Shown here: in pieces, positions 31,288 through 42,756 of the stretch
Layout of the letters: every line of letters starts with the position of its first letter
How positions within the stretch are numbered: position 1 is the first letter of the stretch
Origin: Diphasiastrum complanatum
Taxonomy: Eukaryota; Streptophyta; Lycopodiopsida; Lycopodiales; Lycopodiaceae
DNA: 64,000 nt
NCBI GenBank assembly: GCA_029204225.1
Contig: CM055098.1
Location: 20,342,685 to 20,406,684 of the forward strand
Direction: 5' to 3'
The notes under the pieces: model-generated
Databases searched by the model: none
What the model saw: only the letters and a program-made list of their open reading frames with translations
What the model was told of the DNA's origin: nothing
Translations under genes and position numbers: made by a program

Positions 31288-31397
31288 ACTGGTTTATTGG
31301 ATTACTAGAGTTTAGGATTTATAATAAAACTTAATATATTCTTATTCTATAGAGCTAGTTCATTTTTTTTGTGTTCTATCTCTGCTACTTGATTACA

Positions 31398-32200
31398 ATG
31401 GAAGGTTTAACTCAGAGATCCGCTTGATCAACAAATTCAACAGAGTTGACTTCCACATCTGGAAGTTTAAGATGAGGATGATCTTGATTGAGAAGGAACT
31501 ATGGGGATACGCAGACGATTCTATAGCCAGATTGGCATAACCTGAATTGCTCCCAGCATGGGAAGCAAAGGATAGCAAAGCACTTGCCATTGTATCCTTG
31601 AATCTGAAAGACACTCAGATTGCTCACGTATCAAACAACACCACCTCCAATGAAGCGTGGGATATCCTAACAAGTATCTACGAGACTTCAAATGTATCAA
31701 CTCGTCTCTTTTTGAGGAAGCAAGTCCTTACACTCAAAATGAGTGAAGGCACCTCTATCGACGATCACCTAAATGAATTCAAACATTTGCTGAATCAACT
31801 TGCTGCAATAGGTACTCCTATATCAGAAGAAAACTCAATGATGTCTCTTCTTGCTAGTCTTCCATTCTTCTACGATAATCTAGTAGTGCTTTTGAGCAAT
31901 ACTCCTGCGTTGTCTCTTCAGAAACTAACAGCAAGTCTATTGCAGGAAGAGGTCAAGAGAAAAAGCTTATCCACAATGAATACCAAGTCAATGGCATTGT
32001 ACTCTAATAAGCATCAGTCCAATAAGAAGAATTTCAAGGACAAAAAGATGAAGGCAGAGCAGCCAGATTCAACGCAATAACAACAACAACATCACAGTCA
32101 ACAACAACACTCGTCCAAGACCAAACTCTTTTGCAGATATTGCAAAAGATCAAACCATGACATTAAGGATTGTCGCATCCTCAAGCACAATGAAGTGAGA
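31398..32200 (+). pseudogene. Copia-G gag with CCHC knuckle
   Basis: An ATG at 31398 is out of frame with the body, so a one-base indel lies near 31420. The body reads NRVDFHIWKFKMRMILIEKELWGY, a TAA where CAA is expected (31538), then 177 open codons (LLPAWEAKDSKALAIVSLNL, NEAWDILTSIYETSN, FKHLLNQLAAIG). After two stops the knuckle CRYCKRSNHDIKDC appears at about 32130-32175. This gag is of the same type as copia-D. Confidence 0.8.
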
Positions 32201-32640
32201 AAGAAGATGCAGCAGCACCAAGACAGAGGTTATGACTCTATCAAAAACTCCCACGTGGATGACAAGGCGCTGATGGTACAAGACCAACCAAGTATGCTTG
32301 TCAATGTTATCTTGATTTAGGTGCTTCACAACATATAATTTCTCTACTCTCACAACAACAGATTCAAAGTACATTTTCTTCGGCGACTCAAGCTCACACA
32401 AGGTTGAAGGCCAAGGCTCCATTCGACTGCAGTTCCCTAACAGCATCACTAGACAGCTAAATGCTGTACTTTACGTACCCAAGTTAGCAAAGAGCTTATT
32501 ATCTATTAGCAAGATAAATGATCAAGGTTATAGATATTTGTTTACTGCTAGTCGATGTACTATTTTTGATGGGAATTCCAATGAAATCCTCTTTGCACAC
32601 GGAACATCTTCATCTGACTCACTGTCAATTAGTGGATTGA
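32201..32640 (+). pseudogene. Copia-G protease and pre-integrase remnant
   Basis: Shifting frames give LDLGASQHI, a protease active site in which D-S-G has become D-L-G, then FFGDSSSHKVEGQGSI, NAVLYVPKLAKSLLSISKI and RCTIFDGNSNEI. The sequence then meets minus-strand copia of another copy. Integrase, RT and RNase H of copia-G are missing. Confidence 0.7.
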
Positions 32641-34430
32641 TGATGGACATGCTTGAGCCTAAAGCTCGGATTGTCGTGTCAATGGTAGGCGATAAAGGTT
32701 CTCCTGGAACAATATCTTTGCCTTTGATGTTGATGAACTGATCCTCGATAAAGATTGTATCCTGGCTTAACAAGATTTTTTGGGTATCGGGATCATATAG
32801 CTTGTAAGTATTATCAGATGAAGTGTATCCAATCAGGATGGTCTTGAGACCTTGGAAGTTGAATTTCTTCCTCGTCTCTTTCGGGATCTACCTGTAGGCA
32901 ATTGAAAGCTTCTGATTTCTTCTTGATAAAATACACCATAGTCCTTCTGGAGAATTCATCAATAAAAGTTATGAAATACTTTATATCCTTCAGAGAAGGA
33001 TTCTTCATCGAGCCACAAATGTTTGTATATACAACATCTAACAATCCTCTAGCAGTATGCTGATGGCTTGATCTAAATGGTTTCCTAGTCTGCTTACCAA
33101 CTAAATAGTCTTGACAGATAGGTAACTCGACTTTATTATCAAGATAGTCTAGATCAAGAACAATAGAATGTTTAGACATTTTTTGTATAGAAGCATGATT
33201 CAAGTGACCAAGTCTATAATGCCAAAGTAAGCTTTTATTTGCTTGAATAGAAGTACTGAGTGCCTGACTAGAGGCAGAAAAGCAATGACTTAATCTATAC
33301 AAGTATCCATGCCTCTTTCCGAGTGCTAGGATCTTGCCTGTCCTATCAACTACTTTGCATTGATCACATTTGAATTCTACTTTATGTCCTAGATCTGTGA
33401 TTCTGCTTACAAAGAGCAAATTTGTAGATAGATTGGGTACATATAGGACTTTAGAAAGTAGCTTAGATTGATCATTTGCAAAGCTTAATCTTACAATAGC
33501 TTCACCTTTAATAGCTTGTGTGCTATTATTGCCAAGGTGAATGTATTTGTTGGTACTGTAGGGTGTATAGGACTTGAAACAACCAATGAGATTGGTTGTA
33601 TGCTGAGTGGCATCGGAATCCAGGAACCAAGAACTATCGTTGGATGATCCTTGATGGCTGGTCATGAAAGCATCATGATTCACTTCTTGAATGGGCTGCG
33701 GAGTTTTTGTAGCTACATTGGCCACTTGATTTGACTGTCCCTTGTTGTTGTTCTTTGCTTGTAGTATTTGGCAGTCTTGAATCTTGTGGTTGTTTCTCTT
33801 GTAGTATCTGCAGAACAGCTTCTTCTTAGTATGTGAATTTGATTGTTCTTTCTGCTGTGTTGGTTTCTGGTCTTGATTTGATTGCTTTGGGCCTTTATTC
33901 TTCTTCTGCTTAGTCGTGTCTTTATTGGTGTACAAGGTGTGAGAATCAGTTGAGGAACTAGAGGCTTCATTCCTTCGCATGTCTTCCTGCAACAACATTG
34001 CAATGACTCTTGAAAGAGTCAGCTCTGGATGCATCGTGATAGTCATCACCCATCTGTCCCAAAATGGTTTGTCAAGATTAGCACTTAACCTCATGGCTTT
34101 AGCACTTTCACATAAAGTCCTATTCTTCCTTTCAACCACTCCATTTTTTTGTGGGGTCCTTGATGTTGTATACTCCCTCTTGATCCCATGCCCATCACAA
34201 AAGGCCTTGAATTTGGTAGATATGTACTCACCACCATTGTAAATCCTTAAGCACTTGATCCTTGTGGAAAATTGATTCTCCCTTGCATTCTTGAACTTGA
34301 TAAAGACATCATACACTTCATCCTTGCTCTTTAGTAGATAGATCCAACAAAATCTACTAAAATCATCAATGAATTTTACATACATCTTAGCTCCACTATT
34401 GCTAATTGTAGTAAATCCATGAATATACAA
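32528..34430 (-). pseudogene. Chimaeric copia polyprotein, two integrases in one frame
   Basis: A 538-codon frame (34430-32814) begins with a copia-B-type integrase (MYVKFIDDFSRFCWIYLLKS, NGVVERKNRTLCESAKAMRL; the usual RSDNGGEY reads RIYNGGEY, losing a catalytic Asp) and passes at NLDKPFWDR|WVMTIT, near 34060, straight into copia-D-type gag. It continues with a knuckle CRYYKRNNHKIQDC (second Cys lost), protease region SSWFLDSDATQHT (D-S-G altered to D-S-D), pre-integrase region and a second integrase start (TFIDEFSRRTMVYFIKKKSEA). An internal deletion then joins to the post-integrase block GYTSSDNTYKLYDP in another frame. In-frame fusion of two element types; not functional as an enzyme set. 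Confidence 0.8.
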
Positions 34431-34490
34431 ATGTACAAGTTGAAAAGGCTTTGTAGATCTAGATATAGATCTAGTATAAGGTAGTCTATG

Positions 34491-34690
34491 TCACTTTGAC
34501 AAAGCGCAAGACTCACAAACATGTTTGATACCACTTAAGGAACTTGGAAGACCTATCACAACCTTTTTCCTAGTCATTACCTCCAATGACTTGAAGTTGA
34601 GGTGTCCCATGCCAAACCTCTTGAATAGGTATTTGCTCCCTTGTAACACATCCAACTTGGTTAGCAATAACACAAGCATCTAGTTTGAAA
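34491..34690 (-). pseudogene. Copia-B-type pre-integrase fragment
   Basis: Encodes GMGHLNFKSLEVM, GLPSSLSGIKHVCESCALSK, the HHCC region preceding the integrase of the chimaera, separated from it by a stop. It begins abruptly at about 34690 where plus-strand gypsy sequence starts. Confidence 0.75.
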
Positions 34691-34699
34691 TTCAAAATA

Positions 34700-34957
34700 T
34701 CTTACAGAGAATATTCAGGAGCAACAAAAGAAAAAATATGATATAGGTCTTAAGATTGGTGATCTTAAGGCCGATGATTATGCTTTGATCTATGATAGTC
34801 ATCATCAAAAATTTCTTGGAAAGCTTCATATGAGGTGGATGGGAGCGTACAAGGTTATTGAAGTATTTGAAAATGGATTTGTCTAGCTTCAGTCATTGGA
34901 AGGCAAATTATTGCCAATGCATATTAACAGTTCTAGATTGAAGAGATATTATCTATA
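34700..34957 (+). pseudogene. Ty3/gypsy integrase C-terminal fragment
   Basis: Plus-strand sequence encodes IQEQQKKKYDIG, LKADDYALIYDSHHQKFLGKL and NSSRLKRYYL before a stop at about 34955. It is closely related to the Gy integrase tail (KKKYDSH, KADDYALIYDNRHHKFLGKL, GSRLKKYYL). Only this tail remains. Confidence 0.8.
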
Positions 34958-35130
34958 AAAAATGCATTCGTAAGTAGAATCTTTTGAGAATCTTTTGTGG
35001 ATCTTGTCGTGTTATACTTATCATAAATCTAAGGATATGTAGCATAAAAGATTGTTGTTCTACAAAGAGACTGTTTTATGTGGTGATTTTAGATGTTTTT
35101 AGCTCATTTTATTGTTCTTGGATTAAAAGT
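34958..35130. other. Unassigned spacer
   Basis: Between the gypsy integrase tail and the LTR-like block; AT-rich, no feature recognised. The left end of the LTR may lie in it. Confidence 0.3.
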
Positions 35131-36278
35131 TGGTTGTCAATAGACATTCAAGAGTATCGGCGATCATTATCACTAGTTAGTTGTGGTTCCAAACAATTAG
35201 AAATAAAAGATATTGATGCCGACAATCTCATATCGAACATGATGCATTGTCAGACAAGTGAGGCCTGTTGCATCAGATAAACCAAGGCAGAGAAAGATGC
35301 AAATGTCTCAATGCATTCCAAATGATGTCCGACAATCTGTCTTCAATGACAGAGAGCGCTCATTCATAAGAACGATTGACTACTATGTTGAACTACACGA
35401 GTATCCATATGCAAAGTTCAAAGCATTGATTTACAACAACACAGAGCAAGCTTTAGGATGTGTATGTCTGAATATATGCTAGAGAAATGTAACAGTGATT
35501 CCAAAAGTTAACATCACAATTAAGTTCCAAGCAATTGATTATTCAATTACATAGGCAATCAAATAACTAATGAGTTTTAAGACAATCTTAGCGGTGAATT
35601 TACGGTAGTTCTGATACGACAAAATCAAGACTAAAGAAGTGTGTGACCAGAGTTTCATTCACAAGCACATCTGACAAGGTGAGGCTTACCAACTGTCAGA
35701 AACAGAAGTACTCAGCAAATAGAAGGCTTATAAAAGCAGAGAGAAGAGAGAATTCTAAAACTCAAACACTCTTTGTGATCTCTTGATAAACTCGGTGAGT
35801 GTATTGAAGCATAAATAGAGTACACATAGAGAACGAGTGCAAGAGAACGCAACTCTCTAGTAACTGGTATGCCACTTCTTGTTTAATTTAATTAACTAAA
35901 TCCATTCAATGGAAAAATTACATGTGTACATTTCCTAAGTGGCATCCTTGTCACGCGACTTTGCTCTAATGAGAAGCAAGCACACGAAAGGTTACAATGT
36001 TTAATTTGAGGCATGACTGATAGGGCTTCTGTAATGTTCCTTCCTTAGGGCTAGCCTTCTTATTAAGGTTTGTGTCATCTCATATTTACCCTTTGGAATA
36101 CAATCATATTTATTTAGGCCTCTTTGTCTTCAAATATCTTTGTATAAGCTGTCATTGTCAGGTCCATTATATATTTCTTCATATTCGGTGATTATCTTCA
36201 TCACTTGAGTAGGTTAACTGAGGTTTGCATCATCAATTAGTACTTCAAGAAAAATAGGCATGTAATATGGTATTTACA
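35131..36278 (-). mobile_element. Gypsy-like LTR (minus strand), related to Gy LTR
   Basis: Read leftwards it starts TGTAAATACC at 36278, straight after a purine run at 36281-36294. It shares the exact 17-mer GGTTGTCAATAGACATT with the Gy LTR (35132-35148 and 11226-11242, same relative orientation) and looser similarity around 35735-35830. It is therefore the 3' LTR of a minus-strand gypsy element whose pol is missing here. The left boundary is uncertain. Confidence 0.5.
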
Positions 36279-36280
36279 TA

Positions 36281-36294
36281 TCCCTCCCCCCCTC
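36281..36294 (-). other. Polypurine tract
   Basis: The minus strand reads GAGGGGGGGAGGGA directly before the LTR start at 36278. A polypurine tract primes plus-strand DNA synthesis and always lies at the 5' edge of the 3' LTR. Confidence 0.65.
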
Positions 36295-36484
36295 AAATGT
36301 GAAGCCTCCTCGCAAACAATCGAAATCAACAACACATCAAAGAAAATATATTTCTTCAATACATTCCATAATGGATCTCGAACAATCAGCAAAGATAAAA
36401 AGTATTTTCTTCAATACATATATATAAGATGTATTCATTTTACTCTCGAGCATTTTGCAACCTCAGAGATAATTTCTCATTTAA

Positions 36485-38560
36485 CTATATTTGTCTTTCA
36501 ATCTTTTGTCTTTTGGCCTCATGAAATTGTCCAACAACATGGTTGCCCAGATCAACAAAACATGTCCTTAAAAATGTCCTATTATACACAAAAGCTGCAA
36601 CGACAAAGTCTTCGGGCATGTCCTTCCTGAGTGTAACTTTCTTCAGCAGTTCAACATTTATTCGGATGAAAGAGCCATTTAAATAGAGGCTTTGTGTTGC
36701 CGACATGACATGGCCAACAAGTGTTCCAAAATGTGTTACCAAATAAGTAACAAACTTCTTATGGTCTTTATTTGCTCTTTTTTCTTTAATAGCGTAGGCG
36801 CCATTCTCATGGTGCACATGGTAACCAGCTTTCCAATCTGCATACAGCTCTCAGATCTCTGGATATGTGACATCGATATCTTGTAACAAGTTGTCTCTGT
36901 CAAACTTTGCAAAATCTAAAGCTTCGTTTGGTCGACACAAATCAAATTGAGAACGCCTTTTCCAGTAATCTAATTGTCCTAAATAGTACTCGAAAAATTT
37001 CATCTCTTTCTGCTTCATGTACTCTAATGCATACAATAATATACATCCTACATATAATTCTACACTACCAAAAGCTATGACGATAAATTTTCTCTGCAAA
37101 ATTGCCCAGCATAGGCATCCCTTCTGCTTGATAGTGAGATTATTCCGTAGACTAAAAAATTCTGTTTTTTCCTAGGGGGCTTCCCAGTTGGCCCAAGTAA
37201 AACTCATTAGACCTGGCAAAAAGGAATAATCCACACACCATTGCAACTCATAGTTAAATTGGAGTGGCAGCCCTTTTTCAATAAAAATTTTGAATTCGCT
37301 TGCAAGTACCTTATCCGATTTCTTGGATTTGGTCATACAATTTTGTTTGGGCTTTTGCGTATTGGCTGGATCTGCCTCAGCTTCTATCTCTTTCGCATAG
37401 ATGGCATCGTTTATTTGAGTTTGCAGTGACTCCAGTTCCCTCTTCAGTCAGTCGTTCTCCGCCACAACATTGCAAAATTCCTCATGGACTTCCACATCGG
37501 AGCAACTGAAAACTTGTGAACTATCGACAATATTTGTTGCCACCTGCTTCTCCTTTCTGTAGGTTGCAATTTCTGCCAACAAATTGTCAATATTTTTGAG
37601 GGCCTACAAATGTTCTTCGTGTGAATTAACACCCGAACATGCAGTTTTTGACAGTTCCTTCAAATCAATCAATTCCTCTTCAAACTTGTTCTTCTCCTCA
37701 TACAATGGTTGGAGGAGCTCAACCTTGAATGTTTCTTGTAGAGATACCTGCACCTGCTTCCATTTGGTAGCATCCACCTTGATGGTTGTCGACGCTGATT
37801 CTTGCCAACTGCTGTTGTAGGTCTTCGGCCTTCTTTTGATAGAAGTCCACCTTATTTGATAGAGCAATACGCTCTGAATCAAATGAAGCAATTTTCTTCT
37901 GGGCAGCAAATACTTTATCTTTGCTCTTGTCCAATTCGGACTGAAGAGAAAAGAGTAATCATTAGATTTTCTTAAAGTAATTTCAAATTTCTTGTTACTT
38001 TGATCCATGACGTTAAACTATTCCAAGAGCTTCGTCATCTTCATTTTTATATCCTCGTTCATCCTCTCAAGCTTGGTGGTTTTTAGCTCGTAGCCTCTTT
38101 GCACTGCATCAGTATTGCGCAGATACGTAATCATCTGCCGAACCTCTGGATTCACATCAGCCAACCAATCTAGAGTATCTGGCTCTAGCATATGACCTTT
38201 TTGCTCATGGGTATGTCTTCTGTGTCGGTGGCAGTAGCAGCAGTTGTTGTAGTTGTGTCAATAGCAACATCAATGACATTATCCACAATCTCTTGGACTT
38301 GCTCAATTCAAAAAGCTGCAGCGTCCTGGTTGTCTTCCTCTATTTTTGCATTTGCCAGTAAAGCGTGAGCCACGGAATCTGATACAGCAGCATCCTTAGG
38401 CATTGAGTCATGTGTAGCTTGACTCAGGCCTACATCAACATCCATGATCTCAATGGAGCTAAGATCGACTTGTTGTGGTCTTGTTGTGGTGCTGCAAGTG
38501 CGATTTTCCTCCTTTCAAGTAGGGCAATGCCTATACCCCCGCCAGAGTATGACAGTATGC
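36485..38560 (-). pseudogene. Extra ORF of a second gypsy element, coiled-coil type
   Basis: Upstream of the polypurine tract and LTR, minus-strand frames give: a Thr-rich and acidic N-terminal part (DVAIDTTTTTAATATDTEDI); a helical part (VRQMITYLRNTDAVQRGYEL, MNEDIKMKMTKLLE); a coiled coil (KKIASFDSERIALSNKVDFY and KNKFEEELIDLKEL); and a C-terminal domain (LELYVGC-like segment, KFFEYYLGQLDYWKRRSQFD, KKFVTYLVTHFGTLVGHVMS, DMPEDFVVAAFVYNRTFL). Frameshifts and a few stops break it. Layout and position match the T1/T2 extra ORF, but I see no clear residue-level homology. Function unknown. Confidence 0.5.
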
Positions 38561-39620
38561 CTAATTTCAATCCCATGCATAAGTGGTAGTGCAAATGCAA
38601 GATCTCAGAGTTGTGAATCATGGATGCAATTTTTCAATAGTGTGTCTAATGTGCAAAGCATTGTGCATATGCATTGTAGATCTACTTCTATCAGGGAGAC
38701 TGATACAGTTCAATGTTTCTCACCACACTGAATTGAATCGAATTTTGTGACACAATGGTTAATGGTCAAACACTCTCAATTTGGACAAAGACTATACTCA
38801 GATGATACTTTCTTATCCTGCTAGAACTTTTGCTCTCAGAAGTAGGGAGGATCATCGTCCTTTTGATTCTACTCATTTCTCGGGTATACATAAGAATATT
38901 GTGTTAGGCTTTTGGCTGATTTTCTCTTAACTATACTAACATCCTTAATCGTAACTGGATATGATCATGCTACAATAATGCAGATGCACCAATGAGAACT
39001 TGTGATGGATGATGACATATTAAGCCTCTCAAATCTATCCAAACTAGACTATTTTTGGAGTGAGATGAATCAAATACTACTACTTGCTCAATAGATACAA
39101 CCAAATCCAATCAGATGTAATCTTGTCTTCACTCCCCACCTCACTACATTGTTTTTCATTTCCAATCTTTCCTCTCAAACCCATTCTTTTTATGACCCTA
39201 TTCAATCAAACACATGCCCTATTGACCATGTAAGGGAAATGCCCATCTTTATCTTTTAGAACCGATGCATGATGCATGGATATGGATGCAATCAATCAGA
39301 CTTACAACAGATGGTTCAGACATACTGTGTCTATATGATGCATTGTGTGGTAATGGGTGCAGTTTAGTATCTAGATCATCTTATCTCTATATAAGAGTTA
39401 GTTCATATGACAAAACCTCGCATCAAGGAATAATTTCTTTTTCTTTCTTTTTTCAAAATCTAAAACAAAGAAACAGTCACCAAACAACAAAGTTAATAGA
39501 ATAAATAAACGTATAAAAGTAAAACATAAACTTCCTACTACCCCTTACCCCTTAGGTGACATCAACTCTCTTCATGTCAACATCTACCCAGGATCGATCT
39601 TGTTATTTGGATATTCATTT
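38561..39620. other. No gene seen
   Basis: About 1 kb without recognisable coding sequence or LTR ends. It may be an internal spacer of the minus-strand element to its left. Confidence 0.35.
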
Positions 39621-39622
39621 TG

Positions 39623-41085
39623 AGTTTAAATTCTAAGCTGTAAGTCAATATTTATTGTTCTGTTCCTTTTTGACATGTTTGATCGTTCATATATAGGATA
39701 TGTGGCAAAAAGTTCTGTGTCATAACTTGTCATTATATTCTCTTCATGTTCAAGTTCTTTGTCACTGATATAGTTGGGTAATCCATGATCCCAAATAAAT
39801 GTGTTAGAGTCTATTGTCTCATGATCACCTATCTTGGTTTCCCAAGGCTTGAACAAGTTTTGGATATCAAACGAGATTTGATCAAATGCGACAGATACAA
39901 GAGATTCATGCTTCTTTTCATTTTCTTGTTGTAATGCGTTCAGGGATCTTGATATAGGGGGTTTATCAGCAGGGGCTGTCCATACTAATTCATGTACTTC
40001 TTTGTAGTTGGAATTGTTTTCATTGTTCTTGTCAACTTGGTCACACTGGTTATTAGATACAAAAGATGTTACTTCCTCAAACTTATCATGAGGAGTGAAT
40101 GTAAGATTTTTACACTATAGCTTCACAGTTGACTAGCCATAACTGCATGGATTCAACCCATCCCTTAGTATCTGACGTTCATGCCTTGGTAGCGTAATTT
40201 GGCACATAAACTGTTCAAACTTTATATTGATGCATTTCGTGTTTTCTGGTTTTTCGATTATAGTTCTAAATGATAACCGGGTCTTGACATATTTCTTTCT
40301 AAGCACAATCCCAATAGGCATCTCAGTTCCAAAGGGGATGATGTCATGTTGCTCTTTGAAGGGTCTAGTCCAATATTAGATGTCTTAGGACGTGTTTGCG
40401 TTGTATATTCTTGACCATGTTTTTGCTCATTAGATATATTATCTTGATGTAAGACTGCATCACACTCATATAACCGTGACTCATGTGTATTCACAAGTGT
40501 AGGACTGTATGGTTCACGCCTACCTTCACTACACAACCATTCTTTTGGTGCATCAATGGGGTTTACAATTAAAGATGAAACTTGGCTTGGAACATGGTAG
40601 AGTGGCTTAGTAGTTTCTCTTCTAGCTAGGTAGTCTGATCGTGATTCTGATGATTGAGATATAGGATGTGGATTTTCCATGCCTGATGGTTTATTTCTAG
40701 ACATGAGTGGAATTATTTTGGGTAGAGTCCTCAAGACAATTTTTTCTAAAGGCGTTGTAATTGACGGTGTTTCTTTGGGTCTTTTTGCTTTTTGCGCAAC
40801 TTTTTTGCTATGGATCTCTACCATTACTCTCTTTTTGGTTTTGTTCATCCCTTTCTCCGTAGAAGTACAACTAGGCACTATTTGAATGCTATGGATAGTT
40901 CTATCTAAATGTTGAATTTTGTAATCCATAGGGCTAGGCACAAGAGTGTTTGTATCTTCTAACCGTTCCCAATATTCTTGCTCTAAATGACCATCCTTTT
41001 GGTAATAATTGTAGGTCATGTTTGGACAATCCTGACTAAGGTGATTCCCTTGACAATTTCGACAACATAGTGATGGAGGTACGTC
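39623..41085 (-). pseudogene. Degenerate zinc-knuckle ORF, unrecognised
   Basis: The N-terminal part reads CRNCQGNHLSQDC (a CCHC knuckle one residue short), then YNYYQKDGHLEQEY, which looks like a second knuckle with all three Cys changed to Tyr. A long open frame (41019-40258, 253 codons) follows, rich in Lys, Ser and Pro. After a frameshift near 40330 it continues as FGTEMPIGIVLRKKYVKTRL, then, past two stops, an acidic segment and LFKPWETKIGDHETIDSNTF to about 39626. Knuckles suggest a gag-type or RNA-binding protein, but no capsid, protease or pol domain is visible. Its left neighbour in the same orientation is the extra ORF at 36485-38560. Confidence 0.45.
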
Positions 41086-41156
41086 TAATGGGGTGTGTTG
41101 TTTTAGAATGTTTTTTGTTCAAAGTACCCAAATAATTTGTCAACATCTCTTGTACG

Positions 41157-42216
41157 TCATCCAATGGGACTCGTATTCTCATGCCTCACGTGCACTAGTA
41201 TATGGTTGATTGGAGAAACTGGTGGGATTGGTAGTCTATTTGGAATTCTTTGTGGATAGCTGAAAAACTTGTCCTTGGTAGCTTGATAAGGTTCAATACT
41301 CACTTCTTCATGTACATCCTTTGGCTCTTCATGTGAAACAAAATATGCATAATTAGTGGAGTTGAGTTCTACTTGTTTGTCTTTTTCTCCATATGAGATC
41401 CTCAGATCTTTCTCTAAGTGATCTCCTTGGTGAGAAGACTCGAGGTGACTCCTCCTCAATTCTCGGCCCCATTCATCCATGATAGTCTTCAAGGGTGATG
41501 ATAGGAGAATATTTTTAAGAATATTTGATCTCGGCCTCATCAAAGATGTATTTTTTATTCTCATGAAAAATAACATCTCTACTCTCGATTGCAATTGAGG
41601 TAGAGGGAACATAAATTCTGTATGCCTTCTTGTTGGATGAGTATCCAACCATGATCCCTTTGATTTAATTTGGATCATCTCTTTTCCTTGTTTCCAAGGG
41701 TACATGAACAAAGCAAGCACATCGAAAAACTCTAAGGTGATCAACCTTAGATCTCTTCTTGAACAAGATTTCATATGGTGATCTTCCTGCAAGTGTATTG
41801 TGAGGTAATCTATTGCGCAAATAATTTGCACAATTGATTGCTTCTCCCCAATATTCAATAGGCAAAGAAGCTTCAGTACAAATTGCTTTAGCACATTCAC
41901 ATAGAGATCGATTTTTTCTTTCGGCATCCCCATTTTGAGATGGGGAATAAGCATAAGAAATTCTCTCTTAATCCCTTCAACCTCACAATAATCATAGAAC
42001 TCGTTGGAGATGTATTCACCTCCTCCATCACATCAAGCTTTAACTTTGAAAGAAAACTGTTTCTCAACATAAGCTTTGAAAACTAGGAAGTGTTCAAACA
42101 CCGTAACTAAGAAAGAAGGTACAACCAAGTATATCTTGTAAAATCATCAATGAAGGTAAAAAAACAAGTAGCACCACCAATACTTTTTGAGGAAGAAAAG
42201 TAAACATCCAAATGTG
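41157..42216 (-). pseudogene. Copia-E integrase remnant and linker
   Basis: After a broken integrase core, 41865-41665 gives PIEYWGEAINCANYLRNRLP, GRSPYEILFKKRS and HLRVFRCACFVHVPLE. Other frames give YSSNKKAYRIYVPST and SRDVIFHENKKY. The linker near 41340 reads NYAYFVSHEEPKDV. RT is absent: from about 41157 the sequence is unrelated. The long frame 41954-41157 is mostly a shadow until that linker. Confidence 0.75.
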
Positions 42217-42756
42217 TTAACTCCAAAGAATGAGAAGTCTTGATAGAAGACTTTGATATGGCTTTTTATGTGATTTTGCAATAGCACAAGCCTCACATGG
42301 CTTGATATCTTTGGAAAGTAATCTTGGTAGGCCAATAGCCTTATCATTCTTGATCATAGAAAGCATAGATTTATAGTTGAGATTCCCCAACCTCCTATGC
42401 CATAACTCCTTCTTAGACATAAAAGCAATTTTACAAAAAATTGCATTCTCATAAGGATTTAACTTGAAGATGCGACCATATCTAGATCCATGAGCTAGGA
42501 TCTCATCACCTTTCTTAATAAAGCAAGTATTGGCATTGAATTTCACATCACAACCACAATCAAACAACTTTCCAACACTTATCAAGCTCTTTGTTAGCTT
42601 AGAAACAAAAAGAACATTGGAAAGCGATAGAACTTTAGAAGAAGTAAGGTTTAGAGGAATACTGCCAATTCCTTCAATAGAGCATTCATGATAAGTTTGC
42701 TGTATAAATAGATCTTTTAAGTCAATAGAGTCAAAAGACTCCTTAGAACAACACAT
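42217..42756 (-). pseudogene. Copia-E protease end and GAG-pre-integrase
   Basis: Frame gives CCSKESFDSIDLKDLF, CSIEGIGSIPLNL, FVSKLTKSLISVGKLFDCG, RYGRIFKLN, then LWHRRLGNLNYKSML and KPCEACAIAKSHK. The HHCC zinc site keeps both Cys and the first His, with GH changed to GN. The protease active site lies just upstream in another frame (WYIDSGASSHM region near 42780). Confidence 0.8.

Noticed and set aside
41157-41954. 265-codon open frame on the minus strand
   Set aside because: Most of it is a shadow of the copia-E integrase frame; only its last part reads the true linker.
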